NCBI GenBank assembly: GCA_002839185.1
Contig: PGXO01000009.1
Location: 1 to 64,000 of the forward strand
Direction: 5' to 3'
Length of the DNA stretch: 64,000 bases
From: Synergistetes bacterium HGW-Synergistetes-1
GTDB lineage: Bacteria > Synergistota > Synergistia > Synergistales > Synergistaceae
The position numbers and the translations under genes were made by a program. The notes below the pieces were generated by a model that saw only the letters and a program-made list of their open reading frames with translations, did not search any database and had not been told where the DNA came from. How positions within the stretch are numbered: position 1 is the first letter of the stretch; every line of letters begins with the position of its first letter. Below, one piece after another: positions 7,732-16,440 of this stretch.

Positions 7732-8685
7732 ATGAAGAAAGTATTTATCGTAACACTTGTAGCGCTTCTTGCAGCATTTTCATTTACAGCAGTAGCTTCA
7801 GCAGCAACATACATGTCAGTCGCGACAGGCGGAACCTCCGGCACCTACTACGCAGTAGGCGGAGCACTTGCAGCAGCGGTAACAAAAGATGGGAAGATCC
7901 AGTGCACGGCGGAGACAGGAAACGCGTCAGTTGCTAATGCCAACCTTATCGCCACTAAGGGTATTGAGATCGCGTTTGTACAGAACGACATCACCTTCTG
8001 GGCGGTAAATGGTCAGCTCATGTTCCAGGGCAAACCCCTCAAGAACATTCGCGCGGTCGCTTCCCTCTATCCTGAACATGTACAGGTAGTTATCGCGAAG
8101 GATTCCGGAATCAAATCGATCAATGACCTTAAAGGCAAACGCGTAGGCGTTGGAGCCCCGGGGTCAGGCGTTGAAGGTGACGTTCAGGCGATCTTTGGAG
8201 TTGCAGGACTTACCTACAAAGATCTTAAGCAGGCAAACTTCCTCGACTTCGCAGCGACGGCAAGCCGCTTCAAGGACAACCAGATCGATGCGGGTTTTGT
8301 TGTTGCCGGTTTCCCGACAGCAGCTATCATGGACCTCACAACGACCAAGGACGTAGGTCTTCTCAACTTTGACAAGGCTTTCCTTGACAAACTCCACAAG
8401 CAGTATCCCTTCTTTGTTGCCAGCAAGATCCCCGGCAAGACATACAAGGGTATAGACAGCGACACGGTCACCCCTGCAGTTATGGCTATCCTTATCACCC
8501 ACGCCGATGTTCCCGAACAGCAGATTTATGATTTTGTAAGCTCAATGTTCAAGAACCTCGATGATATCGCAGCAGTACACGCAAAGGGTAAGGAAATCAC
8601 ACTCAAGGGCGCTCTTGACGGACTTACAGCTCCTCTTCACCCCGGCGCAGCGAAGTTCTACAAAGAGAAGGGACTCATTAAGTAA
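7732..8685 (+). CDS. TAXI-family TRAP transporter solute-binding protein
   Basis: A 317-residue periplasmic protein with a signal peptide (MKKVFIVTLVALLAAFSFTA, cleavage near ASA-ATY). The mature start contains SVATGGTSGTYYAVGGALA, the family's ligand-loop signature, and GKRVGVGAPGSGVEGDVQAI follows in the second lobe. It should capture the substrate for the fused permease encoded just upstream. A strong GGGAGG site precedes the ATG and an intrinsic terminator follows. Use of favoured codons suggests high expression. It is paralogous to the TAXI protein at 47167. Confidence 0.93.
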   Translation: MKKVFIVTLVALLAAFSFTAVASAATYMSVATGGTSGTYYAVGGALAAAVTKDGKIQCTAETGNASVANANLIATKGIEIAFVQNDITFWAVNGQLMFQGKPLKNIRAVASLYPEHVQVVIAKDSGIKSINDLKGKRVGVGAPGSGVEGDVQAIFGVAGLTYKDLKQANFLDFAATASRFKDNQIDAGFVVAGFPTAAIMDLTTTKDVGLLNFDKAFLDKLHKQYPFFVASKIPGKTYKGIDSDTVTPAVMAILITHADVPEQQIYDFVSSMFKNLDDIAAVHAKGKEITLKGALDGLTAPLHPGAAKFYKEKGLIK

Positions 8686-8713
8686 GAGTTCTTTCAGCAA
8701 CAGTTCAATAGTA

Positions 8714-8743
8714 AAGGTCCCGCGTTTTTGCGGGGCCTTTTTA
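8714..8743 (+). terminator. Rho-independent terminator after the first TAXI gene
   Basis: The 10-bp stem AAGGTCCCGC/GCGGGGCCTT (8714-8723 with 8730-8739, one G-T pair) is followed by a T-rich run. Confidence 0.9.
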
Positions 8744-8808
8744 TTTTAACCTGTGGCAAAAAGCATCTGGTATACTCTATCCAAGACGTAACCTTGGAGA
8801 GAGAGCAA

Positions 8809-10074
8809 ATGTTGAGCCGGATCTATCAAATGAAGGCTTTTATGGCTCTTGGGGCCATAAACTTTCGAATATTCATTTTTGGACAGTCTGTCTCCCTTGT
8901 CGGCACATGGATGCAGAGGCTTGCGATGAGCTGGCTTGTATTGAGGCTCACAGGTTCTGCCACAGGACTTGGTCTTGTTGAACTTTCAAATCAGGCCCCG
9001 ATACTTGTGACGGGTTTTTTTGCCGGTTCCATCCTGGACCGTTACGACATGAAAAAGATCTTGATAATCACCCAGTCTCTCTGTATGATCCAGGCACTTT
9101 CGCTTGCTTTTCTTGATTTCACAGGAATTATCAGATATTCACAGGTTCTCTTTTTAAGTTTCTTTTTAGGCTTGGTCACTTCGATCGACCTTCCCGCAAG
9201 GCAGTCCTGTGTGGTCCGGATGCTTGACAGGCCTGATCAGCTGAACAGTGCCCTGACGATAAACTCTGCAGTTTTTAACCTTGCCCGCCTTATTGGCCCT
9301 GCTTTTGCAGGTTTTGCACTTCAGGCAGTCGGAGAGACCATGTGCTTCTTCCTGAATGGAATCTCTTATATAGCAGTCATATTCTCGCTTACCCGTCTTA
9401 AAATAAAAAAAATCGAGGTGTCGGTCGGGCAGAGTGGGTGGAAAAGCTTCAGGGAAGGGCTGGATTATACGATGAAATTTGTTGCGCTCAAAAGAATACT
9501 TTTGACATCGGCCCTCTTTTTCTTTCTTTGTTTTCCCTTTACGACACTGCTTCCCTTTTTCGCCAAAAATGTCTTTAACAGTGATGCTTCCATACTGGGG
9601 TTTTTCCTGGGTTCGGTTGGATTAGGTGCTATTTGCGGAGTCATTTACCAGGCCAGCCTGGTTCCGGTGAGCAAACTTCATATAAGGGTCATCTACAGCG
9701 TAGGCATGTTCGGGCTTGGCCTTACAGCCTTTTCGCTTTCCAGATCGATAGAACTCTCCTGTGCGTCACTTACCGTTTTAGGTTTCGGAATGTCAACAGG
9801 CTCGGTATGTTTTAATACTTTAGTCCAAAGCATAATAGAAGAAGAAAAAAGGGGGCGTGTAATGAGTCTCTATACTGTTGGTAACATTGGTATCGGTCCT
9901 TTGGGATCATTGACTGCCGGTGTTTTAGCCGATATTTTTGGAGGTACGTTTTCCGGGCTGGTTTTTGGCGTTGGAGCAATTCTACTTGCTTTTTGGATGA
10001 AATATAAATTGAAAACGATCGAGCCATCTGTTCTTATGAAACTCAGAGAAAAGGGACTTGCCGATGTAGTATAA
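8809..10074 (+). CDS. MFS transporter, EntS-like exporter family
   Basis: A 421-residue major facilitator protein of the EntS / MFS_3 type. The N-terminus reads FGQSVSLVGTWMQRLAMSWL, and the cytoplasmic loop between helices 2 and 3 has FAGSILDRYDMKKIL. Members export siderophores, drugs or metabolites. The start is ATG 8809, preceded by GGAGAG. The open frame reaches back to 8728, but that would start inside the preceding terminator. An extended -10 (TGGTATACT) at 8768-8776 may be its promoter. Substrate unknown. Confidence 0.88.
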   Translation: MLSRIYQMKAFMALGAINFRIFIFGQSVSLVGTWMQRLAMSWLVLRLTGSATGLGLVELSNQAPILVTGFFAGSILDRYDMKKILIITQSLCMIQALSLAFLDFTGIIRYSQVLFLSFFLGLVTSIDLPARQSCVVRMLDRPDQLNSALTINSAVFNLARLIGPAFAGFALQAVGETMCFFLNGISYIAVIFSLTRLKIKKIEVSVGQSGWKSFREGLDYTMKFVALKRILLTSALFFFLCFPFTTLLPFFAKNVFNSDASILGFFLGSVGLGAICGVIYQASLVPVSKLHIRVIYSVGMFGLGLTAFSLSRSIELSCASLTVLGFGMSTGSVCFNTLVQSIIEEEKRGRVMSLYTVGNIGIGPLGSLTAGVLADIFGGTFSGLVFGVGAILLAFWMKYKLKTIEPSVLMKLREKGLADVV

Positions 10075-10119
10075 TTCAACGGTGCAAAAAAATATCCGAT
10101 ACCGCAGAAAGGCTAAAAA

Positions 10120-11031
10120 ATGCTTTTTTCTTTTTTTATCACATTTATTTCCGGCATCTCGTTTTTGGTCCTTGTTTTGATGATATCTTTGCTTTTGATA
10201 GGGGCAGAAAACGTACTCTACGACATCCATGGCACGGATGCTTCCTTGCTTGCCCCTTACAGAAGGTTCCTGGCTGGACGCTGCTCAGATAAGTGCCCGC
10301 CTCCTTTGCTTTATGCATCCTGCCTTTCTCTGCTTATGATATTTCTATTTATACCTATGGGATCCCTTCCCCAGTTCGTGGAAACCGAGGGGGACTTCGT
10401 CATTATGATATTCCTTCTTTTGGCATCACAGGGGTTCTATATCAGGGGGATGAAAATTTTTTCAGGAGAAATATATCAGTCGTTTGACAGCAAAGAGCTC
10501 TTCGTCCTCTCCAAACTGGCGGTGACACTGATAGCCATGGGAGGAACGCTTTCATGGTATGCCTTGAACAGGGGCATGCCCGGCAGTATTTTCAGTCTTG
10601 AAACTTTTACTGCAACTTCTCTCTGGACTGTCACAGGACCATGGGGGAAACTTGGTACTGCGATGTTTCTGCTGCTGCTCGCAGTAGTCTCGCCATCAAG
10701 GGGAGTTACGAAGTCAAGGATCGTGGACAACGTCCAGATACCTGAGATATTTGACGCGATACGTTCAATGCTTGCGCCTGCGATGATAGTCTCGGTCTTT
10801 TTCCCGATGCGCCTGGGAATATTTCTGGGACTGATCGGTTTCAAAATGTATCTTGTTGATTTTGTTCTTTTCTGGATAAAAGTGATGCTTGTGCAGTTAG
10901 TATTGATACCTTTGGCAAGCAAAGCCTTCAGAGGGGCAGCTGAAAAATGGAGGGAAAAACTGGAATCTCTTCCTGAAATAATGATAGGTGCTTCAGGAAT
11001 AGTCTTTTTTATGCTTGACCTTTATATTTGA
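10120..11031 (+). CDS. Orphan complex I / hydrogenase-like membrane subunit (NuoH/HyfC/EchB-like)
   Basis: A 303-residue membrane protein with about eight hydrophobic segments. The stretch LLAPYRRFLAGRCSDKCPPP followed by a helix matches the layout of NuoH/HyfC/EchB subunit 1 (LLQPYxDLxKL...), and a later loop QIPEIFDAIRSM recalls the acidic loop facing the quinone or [NiFe] module. The similarity is weak, so the family call is inference. No other complex I, Ech or Mrp gene is nearby. It ends exactly where the convergent DUF1850 gene ends. It may be a degenerate or repurposed subunit. Confidence 0.5.
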   Translation: MLFSFFITFISGISFLVLVLMISLLLIGAENVLYDIHGTDASLLAPYRRFLAGRCSDKCPPPLLYASCLSLLMIFLFIPMGSLPQFVETEGDFVIMIFLLLASQGFYIRGMKIFSGEIYQSFDSKELFVLSKLAVTLIAMGGTLSWYALNRGMPGSIFSLETFTATSLWTVTGPWGKLGTAMFLLLLAVVSPSRGVTKSRIVDNVQIPEIFDAIRSMLAPAMIVSVFFPMRLGIFLGLIGFKMYLVDFVLFWIKVMLVQLVLIPLASKAFRGAAEKWREKLESLPEIMIGASGIVFFMLDLYI

Positions 11032-11592
11032 TCAGCGTGAGCCGCCTTCCATGGGAGGAACTCCCATCGGAGCCCTTCCCAGGATACCCGTTCTGTAGAA
11101 TCTTGCTGATATCAGAGGCATTTTAAGTATCCGTACGATCAGGCGCTCTCCCTCGAATATTTCAAAAAAATTCCTTCGTCCAAATGGCTCAAGTGTCACC
11201 TGGTTCCGGCCGATATTTTTATTGCCGACCCTGTAGTAGTATTCTTTCCATGACATCCTTCCTCCCTGAAAGACCATCCACTCACCGTTGTCAATGAATC
11301 TGCCGTATTTTGGTCTGTCAAAAGGAAGTCCCGCGTTTGTCGACCTTACCCTTTCTTCCCATGTCCAAAGGAGGCCTTTTGCGACTTTGTATTCGTCCTC
11401 AACAGGTGTCAGTTCGACTGAGTGTATGTAGCGTGTTGTGAATTTGTGTCCAAGGGAGACAGGAGACTGGAAAATGAGTCGACCTTGATGGTCTTCCATT
11501 TGGAAAACATCCACACGCCATCCTGCAGCAGCAGTCAAGAAGAGTATGGGCAAGGATAAAATGAGCAATACGCAGTGTGAAATGTTCTTCAT
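11032..11592 (-). CDS. DUF1850 domain protein
   Basis: A 186-residue protein with an N-terminal signal or anchor (HCVLLILSLPILFLTAAAGW) and the DUF1850 signature around RYIHSVELTPVEDEY. DUF1850 proteins are frequently encoded beside TAXI-TRAP transporters; two such transporters lie in this window, the nearest ending 2.3 kb away. The biochemical role is unknown. Two adjacent ATGs exist; the inner one (11592) is 6 nt from GGAGGT and is preferred. The gene converges on the complex-I-like gene with no spacer. Confidence 0.75.
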   Translation of the reverse strand: MKNISHCVLLILSLPILFLTAAAGWRVDVFQMEDHQGRLIFQSPVSLGHKFTTRYIHSVELTPVEDEYKVAKGLLWTWEERVRSTNAGLPFDRPKYGRFIDNGEWMVFQGGRMSWKEYYYRVGNKNIGRNQVTLEPFGRRNFFEIFEGERLIVRILKMPLISARFYRTGILGRAPMGVPPMEGGSR

Positions 11593-11625
11593 CATCTAAC
11601 CTCCGGAGACTAAGGTAACATCTGT

Positions 11626-11665
11626 GATCAAAGTTGTCGAGCTCTGGTGATCCAGAACTTTGATC
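11626..11665. repeat. Inverted repeat between DUF1850 and the ProRS-like gene
   Basis: GATCAAAGTT (11626-11635) and AACTTTGATC (11656-11665) are perfect 10-bp arms. They enclose a second stem, TCTGG/CCAGA. It lies in the divergent spacer with no T run, so an operator or structured leader is more likely than a terminator. Confidence 0.6.
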
Positions 11666-11780
11666 TTGTGTATGTCAGAAATATGTGGACTTAAGGTAAT
11701 GTTATTATTAAATATAATACAAATGGATATATTGTAAACTATGTAGTATTATATATGTAATCTGCGAAGGAGGTAGACAA

Positions 11781-13055
11781 ATGAGAGAACTTTTTATACC
11801 TGAAACAAAAAATCCCCCGGCAAAGGTAAAGGACCTGGGGCTCATCAGCCTTGTAATGGAAGGCGCAGGTGTTTTTAACGCAAAAAGTGGGGAGATAATA
11901 CTCCTTCCTATTGGCAGGAGTACTCTAAACAGTATTTCTGAAGACCTCGCTGATGCTCTCCTTGAAAAAAACGGGATACAACATATAGACTGCAGCGCTT
12001 CGGATGAATCCGTCCACTCCCTTGCTGAGCGCTATGTAAGGGAATATGGAGACAAAGCGCTCTCCTGGATGGCTATCTCAGGAAGAAAGTTAAAGCTTTG
12101 GGGATGGGCGAGTACAGAAGAAGATGTGAAGATGAAGACAGGGATGGCTGTGGACACTATCCGCTCTATCATGGAGCGTTACATTCCGGATTTTGACTAT
12201 CTTCTTGAGGTAAGCGCAGGTACTATAAACAAAATGGCAGGTGTCTGTTCAACGAACAAAGGGTCGCTTTATGAAATGGAAGGTCTGACTTGCCCCGGAT
12301 CCGGTTATTATTACCATGATGACTCTGCCTTCATATATGCGACTGAACCGGTGAACTCGAATCAGGAAGAGGAAGAGGTAAAAGATGTCCATACTCCGGG
12401 GGCACACACTATTCCCCTTCTTTGTGAACAGCTTTGCCTGGACCCCAAACAGACGCTAAAGGCTATGCTTTACACTGTCATTTTGCCGGATGGGAAAAAG
12501 ACTCTTCTATTTGCAATGATCAGGGGAGACAAGAATATAAGCATAAACAAGCTGACTGCCTATGTAGATTCAAAATTCAAAGGGGCATCCTTCAGAAAGG
12601 CCGAAAACGGGGAAATTGTCTCATCCTTTGGTGAGGTCGCAGGTTTTTGCGGACCTATAGGAGTCCCCGATGGAGTTCAAATGGTCGCTGACAAGTCGCT
12701 CGTGGACGGCAAAAACTTCGTGGTCGGCGGCAACAGGCCGGATTATCACAGGACAGGCTGCTGCTGGGGCAGGGATTTCAAACCTGATGTTGCAGACCTT
12801 TTGCTATTTGAGGAATCAATGCTATGCCCTGAAAACGGAACTCCTTTGACGCCGGTGCAGTTAAGGAAGATCTGTACTGTGGAGTGTTACGGCTCGGAGA
12901 TGAGAGGCGAACCTGTACTCTCATCCAGGGACAGGGACGGAGAACACAAATGGCCATACAGATGGAAGGCTGAGGTGTCTTTGGAATCCCTCATACTCTC
13001 TTTCTACGAAAAAAAAGAAAAACGCATCAATGATGCGATCTTTAACGACAAGTAG
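11781..13055 (+). CDS. Degenerate prolyl-tRNA synthetase paralogue with intact INS (YbaK-like) editing domain
   Basis: A 424-residue protein following bacterial-type ProRS order. An N-terminal remnant (MRELFIPETKNPPA, then GAGVFNAKSGEIILLPIGRS) matches the class II start, but the motif 2 region, the ATP site and the anticodon-binding end are missing. Residues about 200-340 form an INS domain: VHTPGAHTIPLLCEQL, the likely catalytic lysine in QTLKAMLY (Lys227), GFCGPIGVP, and GGNRPDYHRTGCCWGRDF. INS domains deacylate Ala-tRNA(Pro). It cannot charge tRNA itself, so a free-standing editing factor is likely. The ProRS at 52760 lacks this insertion. RBS AGGAGGT; terminator downstream. Confidence 0.8.
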   Translation: MRELFIPETKNPPAKVKDLGLISLVMEGAGVFNAKSGEIILLPIGRSTLNSISEDLADALLEKNGIQHIDCSASDESVHSLAERYVREYGDKALSWMAISGRKLKLWGWASTEEDVKMKTGMAVDTIRSIMERYIPDFDYLLEVSAGTINKMAGVCSTNKGSLYEMEGLTCPGSGYYYHDDSAFIYATEPVNSNQEEEEVKDVHTPGAHTIPLLCEQLCLDPKQTLKAMLYTVILPDGKKTLLFAMIRGDKNISINKLTAYVDSKFKGASFRKAENGEIVSSFGEVAGFCGPIGVPDGVQMVADKSLVDGKNFVVGGNRPDYHRTGCCWGRDFKPDVADLLLFEESMLCPENGTPLTPVQLRKICTVECYGSEMRGEPVLSSRDRDGEHKWPYRWKAEVSLESLILSFYEKKEKRINDAIFNDK

Positions 13056-13095
13056 ATCATAAAGATAAGGCAGTTCATCTCTTCAGGACCGAATG

Positions 13096-13124
13096 CGCAG
13101 GGCCCGGCCGGTCCTGCGTTTTTT
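13096..13124 (+). terminator. Rho-independent terminator after the ProRS-like gene
   Basis: The 9-bp stem CGCAGGGCC/GGTCCTGCG (13096-13104 with 13110-13118), 5-nt loop, is followed by TTTTTT. Confidence 0.9.
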
Positions 13125-13168
13125 GTTCTGCTGGGCAGACATTTTGGGCTTAAGTTTGGAATGATTTA

Positions 13169-13197
13169 TTGCGGACCTGCTCCGGGCAAGTTATACT
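13169..13197 (+). promoter_or_regulatory. Promoter of the anchored binding-protein gene
   Basis: TTGCGG (13169-13174) and TATACT (13192-13197) are 17 nt apart, just before the ribosome binding site at 13207. Confidence 0.6.
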
Positions 13198-13220
13198 CTT
13201 AAGTATGGGGAGTGTTATCT

Positions 13221-14822
13221 TTGGCTGAGGGTATGAAAAAAGTACTGGAAAAACTTATTGAAGATTATGGTCTCTGTATCCTGGAGGATCCGGACAGGCT
13301 CTCTCAGTTCCTCGAAGCGAGGAACCCGGGCGAGAGCGCTCCCAATTTCAGGTTGACATTTGCCCTGCGCTATATGATCAAATCAGGATGGTCTGTAAAC
13401 TCAAAGATCAGCAATAAAATTGAGACGCACTTCAGTGCGAAACTTTCAGAGCATCTCGGTTTTACTCACGAAGAGGCGGAGGATGTATTGCTTACGCTGA
13501 GGCATGTCATAAGGGAAGAGCGTGCAGAGTGCAGATCTGAAGAGGAAGGCTCTGATGATCTGGTTGCAAGGCCTGGAAATCTGAGAAGGATAGCAGGCGG
13601 GATATCGAATAAACCGAGGACGATGTGGATCAGAAAGAAATCATTCTACAACGGCATCGTTCTGATTGCTGCATTATTGGCGATAGTGGTTCTCTTTTTC
13701 CAGATAGGAAGCCAGCGGAACCCCGTTGGGGACGAATTCAGAGTAGCTTTTTTCGCTCCCATGAAAGGCAGCGTGGCACAGTCGAGCCAAAACCAGCTGA
13801 GGGCTGCCCAGCTCGCAGTCGAACAGATAAACAAACAGGGCGGAGTAAGGGGCTACAAGATCAAAATAGTAGGTTACGACCTCCCCCACGGCAGCTCTGA
13901 AGCAGAGGAGAGTATCAGGAAGGTCATGAAGGACGAGAGCATACTTGTCATGATAACACCTGCGTCACAGGAAAAGGCCCAGCTAATGTCAAGAATAGCG
14001 GATGACATAAGCGTTCCGTTGGTGATAACCGCCTCAGACCTGACATCTGGAGCCGTTATGAAGGGTGAAAAACCCTATCTTTATGCTTTTCGCATAGCTA
14101 ATGACACTGATGCCAGAGCAAAAATGCTGGCGTATTTTGCGGTACAGGGGCTTTCAAAGAGGGAGATAGCCTTTCTTTACGATGCTAGTGACGAAACGAC
14201 CCTCATGCTCCATGAATCGGCTCTTAGATGGGTAAAGATCTTTGGGGGGAAGATCACAGCAGATATCAGCGGTCAGATGAATGGAAATGCCGACCACAGA
14301 GCGGCCATGGAAGCGATCGCCAAAAGCGGAGCCGAGGTGCTGATAATTCCCGGAAAACAGATAAACATCAGATCTCTCGTCAGGTTTGCAAGGGATGCCG
14401 GTTACAGAGACACAGTGCTGGCAGAAGGTTACACTGAAAATATGGCTGTGGGAAGTGACAGTGCGTTTTTAGGCAGCTGGTGGGTCAATGAAGTCTCGGA
14501 CCTTGACCCCCAGATACGTTCTGTATTGAAAGATTTCAGGACCCTTTACAATGAGAATTGCCCGCCTTCTGATGTGGAATCAGCCATACTGGCATATGAT
14601 GGAGTCATGTGGATAGCAAATGCGCTCTACAGCGCATCAGGCTACAGGGGAGAGGCAATAAGGCATGCCCTTCTTTCTACCAGGAATTTTCCTGCAGCCC
14701 ACGCTACGCTGACGATAGATCCCAGGACCCACGGTCCGCTCAACAAGGCCATGGCAATAGTCTTCTGCCCTAACGAAAAGGGCATTTTCCAGAGAAGGGT
14801 AAGAACAAAAAATATAGATTGA
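13221..14822 (+). CDS. Membrane-anchored branched-chain amino acid-type ligand-binding protein
   Basis: A 533-residue protein with an unusual plan. Residues 1-135 are a charged, helical, probably cytoplasmic domain (KLIEDYGLCILEDPDRLSQF). One transmembrane helix follows (GIVLIAALLAIVVLFF). The rest is a periplasmic type I receptor fold (Peripla_BP_6): VAFFAPMKGSVAQSSQNQLR, AAQLAVEQINKQGGVRGYKI and VMITPASQEKAQLMS. Classic LivJ proteins are soluble or lipid-anchored; the cytoplasmic domain suggests sensing or docking. The start is TTG 13221, 8 nt after GGGGAG; a GTG at 13212 overlaps that site. No ABC permease genes are adjacent. Confidence 0.8.
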   Translation: MAEGMKKVLEKLIEDYGLCILEDPDRLSQFLEARNPGESAPNFRLTFALRYMIKSGWSVNSKISNKIETHFSAKLSEHLGFTHEEAEDVLLTLRHVIREERAECRSEEEGSDDLVARPGNLRRIAGGISNKPRTMWIRKKSFYNGIVLIAALLAIVVLFFQIGSQRNPVGDEFRVAFFAPMKGSVAQSSQNQLRAAQLAVEQINKQGGVRGYKIKIVGYDLPHGSSEAEESIRKVMKDESILVMITPASQEKAQLMSRIADDISVPLVITASDLTSGAVMKGEKPYLYAFRIANDTDARAKMLAYFAVQGLSKREIAFLYDASDETTLMLHESALRWVKIFGGKITADISGQMNGNADHRAAMEAIAKSGAEVLIIPGKQINIRSLVRFARDAGYRDTVLAEGYTENMAVGSDSAFLGSWWVNEVSDLDPQIRSVLKDFRTLYNENCPPSDVESAILAYDGVMWIANALYSASGYRGEAIRHALLSTRNFPAAHATLTIDPRTHGPLNKAMAIVFCPNEKGIFQRRVRTKNID

Positions 14823-14935
14823 CCATGGAAACAACAAAGTATCATAATAAGAAATCTTGAAATAAGGCAGTAGGTATAATGGTTCTCCTATCCTGAAAAT
14901 TACTTTTATATTTTATATATTTTGGAGTTGGTGTT

Positions 14936-16438
14936 ATGGAGACAAAAAAGCAGGAAAGACTTGAGGAAAGATTCGAGTCTGCGTGGAAAAACAGAGAATC
15001 TGAAGACTGCCTTTGGTGGGATGGCAACTGGTGGTCATGGAACAGGCTTAACAGCCTTGCTATTGACTGCGAGGAAAAATTAAAAGAAGCAGGTTTTCAA
15101 AAAGGACAGAGGATCGCTTTCATCCTGCCCAATTCTCCAATCGTTATTGCACTATCCCTTGCTTGCTGGAAACTGGGAGGGGCTGTTGCTCCTGTCAATG
15201 CCAGAGCCGGTCATGAAAATCTGAGAGGTACCCTGCAGGTACTGGATCCGGCTGCAGTCTTTGTTTCTGATGGAAATGAACTTTCAGGCTACGTCTTTGA
15301 AGGGACGAAGTTCGGCATCTTTACGGTGACTCCCGAGAAACTTATCCACCAATTCAAATGTGTAAAAGGAATACAGGAAAAGGAAGATCACGCGGTCATA
15401 TTTTCAACATCCGGGACATCGGGCAGACCGAAAGCAGTTCCATGTACCCACTCAAATCTGCTTTCAAATATCGATCCGATCAATAAACATGTCCCCGGAC
15501 TTCTGGACAGAGATTCGATAATTCTAAACGTACTTCCTAACTTCCATTCCTTTGGCTTTAACATGTCAGGAATGCTTGCACTCATGAGCGGGTGCAGACA
15601 GACGCTGCTGCCGGGTTTTGTTCCGGTAGACCATACGATCGATGCAATTAAGGCATCTGGAGCGAACTGCATAATTGGTGTTCCGACGATAATGGTATTC
15701 CTTCTGGGGGCACTGTCCAAAAAGGGAGAGCGTCTGAGCGGCATAAAATTCGTGATAACAGGCGGAGACAGACTGAACGTGCAGATGAACTTAAGGAGCA
15801 AAGAATACCTCGGAACAGGAATACTTGAAGGCTATGGACTTACTGAGTGCTCGCCTGTCGTAGCTGTCGGTCACAGCGCCGACGACTGCAGACTTGGAAC
15901 AGTGGGACAATTTTTCGATACTTACGAAGTGCAGATAAGGGACAGGAACGACAGGATACTCGATATGCACGAAGAGGGAGTGCTCTGGGTCAAAGGGCCC
16001 TCTGTGGTATCCGGGTATTTCAGGGACGAGGTCAACACAAGCGAAAGATTCGTGGATGGATGGTTCAACACAGGTGATGTGGTCCGTGTAGATAAAGATG
16101 GCTATGTACAGATAGTCGACAGGGCTACGGACATAATCATAGTAAGCGGTTTCAACGTTTATCCCCAGGAGGTTGAAAACGTCCTGTGCAAACATCCCGT
16201 TGTTCAGTCTGCAGCCGCGGTAGGAGAGAAAAACAGACTGGCTGGAGAGATAGTTAAGGCATTTGTCATACTGAAAGATGGGAAAGATACTACGGAGAAA
16301 GAACTTATCGACTACTGCAAGAAAAACCTTGCTCATTACAAAGTGCCCCGCAGGATAGGTTTTCTTGAAGAATTCCCGATATCTGCAGCAGGAAAAGTTC
16401 TTCGAAGAGAATTAAGGAAAATAGAGATAGATAAATAA
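14936..16438 (+). CDS. AMP-forming acyl-CoA synthetase / ligase
   Basis: A 500-residue ANL-superfamily enzyme that activates a carboxylic acid as acyl-AMP and transfers it to CoA or a carrier. It has the P-loop-like TSGTSGRPKAV, the aromatic A5 motif GYGLTECSPVV, the A7 motif WFNTGDVV, the hinge region DIIIVSGFNVYPQEVE, and the catalytic lysine in PISAAGKVLRREL. It resembles long- or medium-chain fatty acid and dicarboxylate-CoA ligases, but the substrate cannot be fixed. It stands alone on the + strand and converges with the glcD-like gene across a shared terminator. Confidence 0.9.
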   Translation: METKKQERLEERFESAWKNRESEDCLWWDGNWWSWNRLNSLAIDCEEKLKEAGFQKGQRIAFILPNSPIVIALSLACWKLGGAVAPVNARAGHENLRGTLQVLDPAAVFVSDGNELSGYVFEGTKFGIFTVTPEKLIHQFKCVKGIQEKEDHAVIFSTSGTSGRPKAVPCTHSNLLSNIDPINKHVPGLLDRDSIILNVLPNFHSFGFNMSGMLALMSGCRQTLLPGFVPVDHTIDAIKASGANCIIGVPTIMVFLLGALSKKGERLSGIKFVITGGDRLNVQMNLRSKEYLGTGILEGYGLTECSPVVAVGHSADDCRLGTVGQFFDTYEVQIRDRNDRILDMHEEGVLWVKGPSVVSGYFRDEVNTSERFVDGWFNTGDVVRVDKDGYVQIVDRATDIIIVSGFNVYPQEVENVLCKHPVVQSAAAVGEKNRLAGEIVKAFVILKDGKDTTEKELIDYCKKNLAHYKVPRRIGFLEEFPISAAGKVLRRELRKIEIDK

Positions 16439-16440
16439 GA

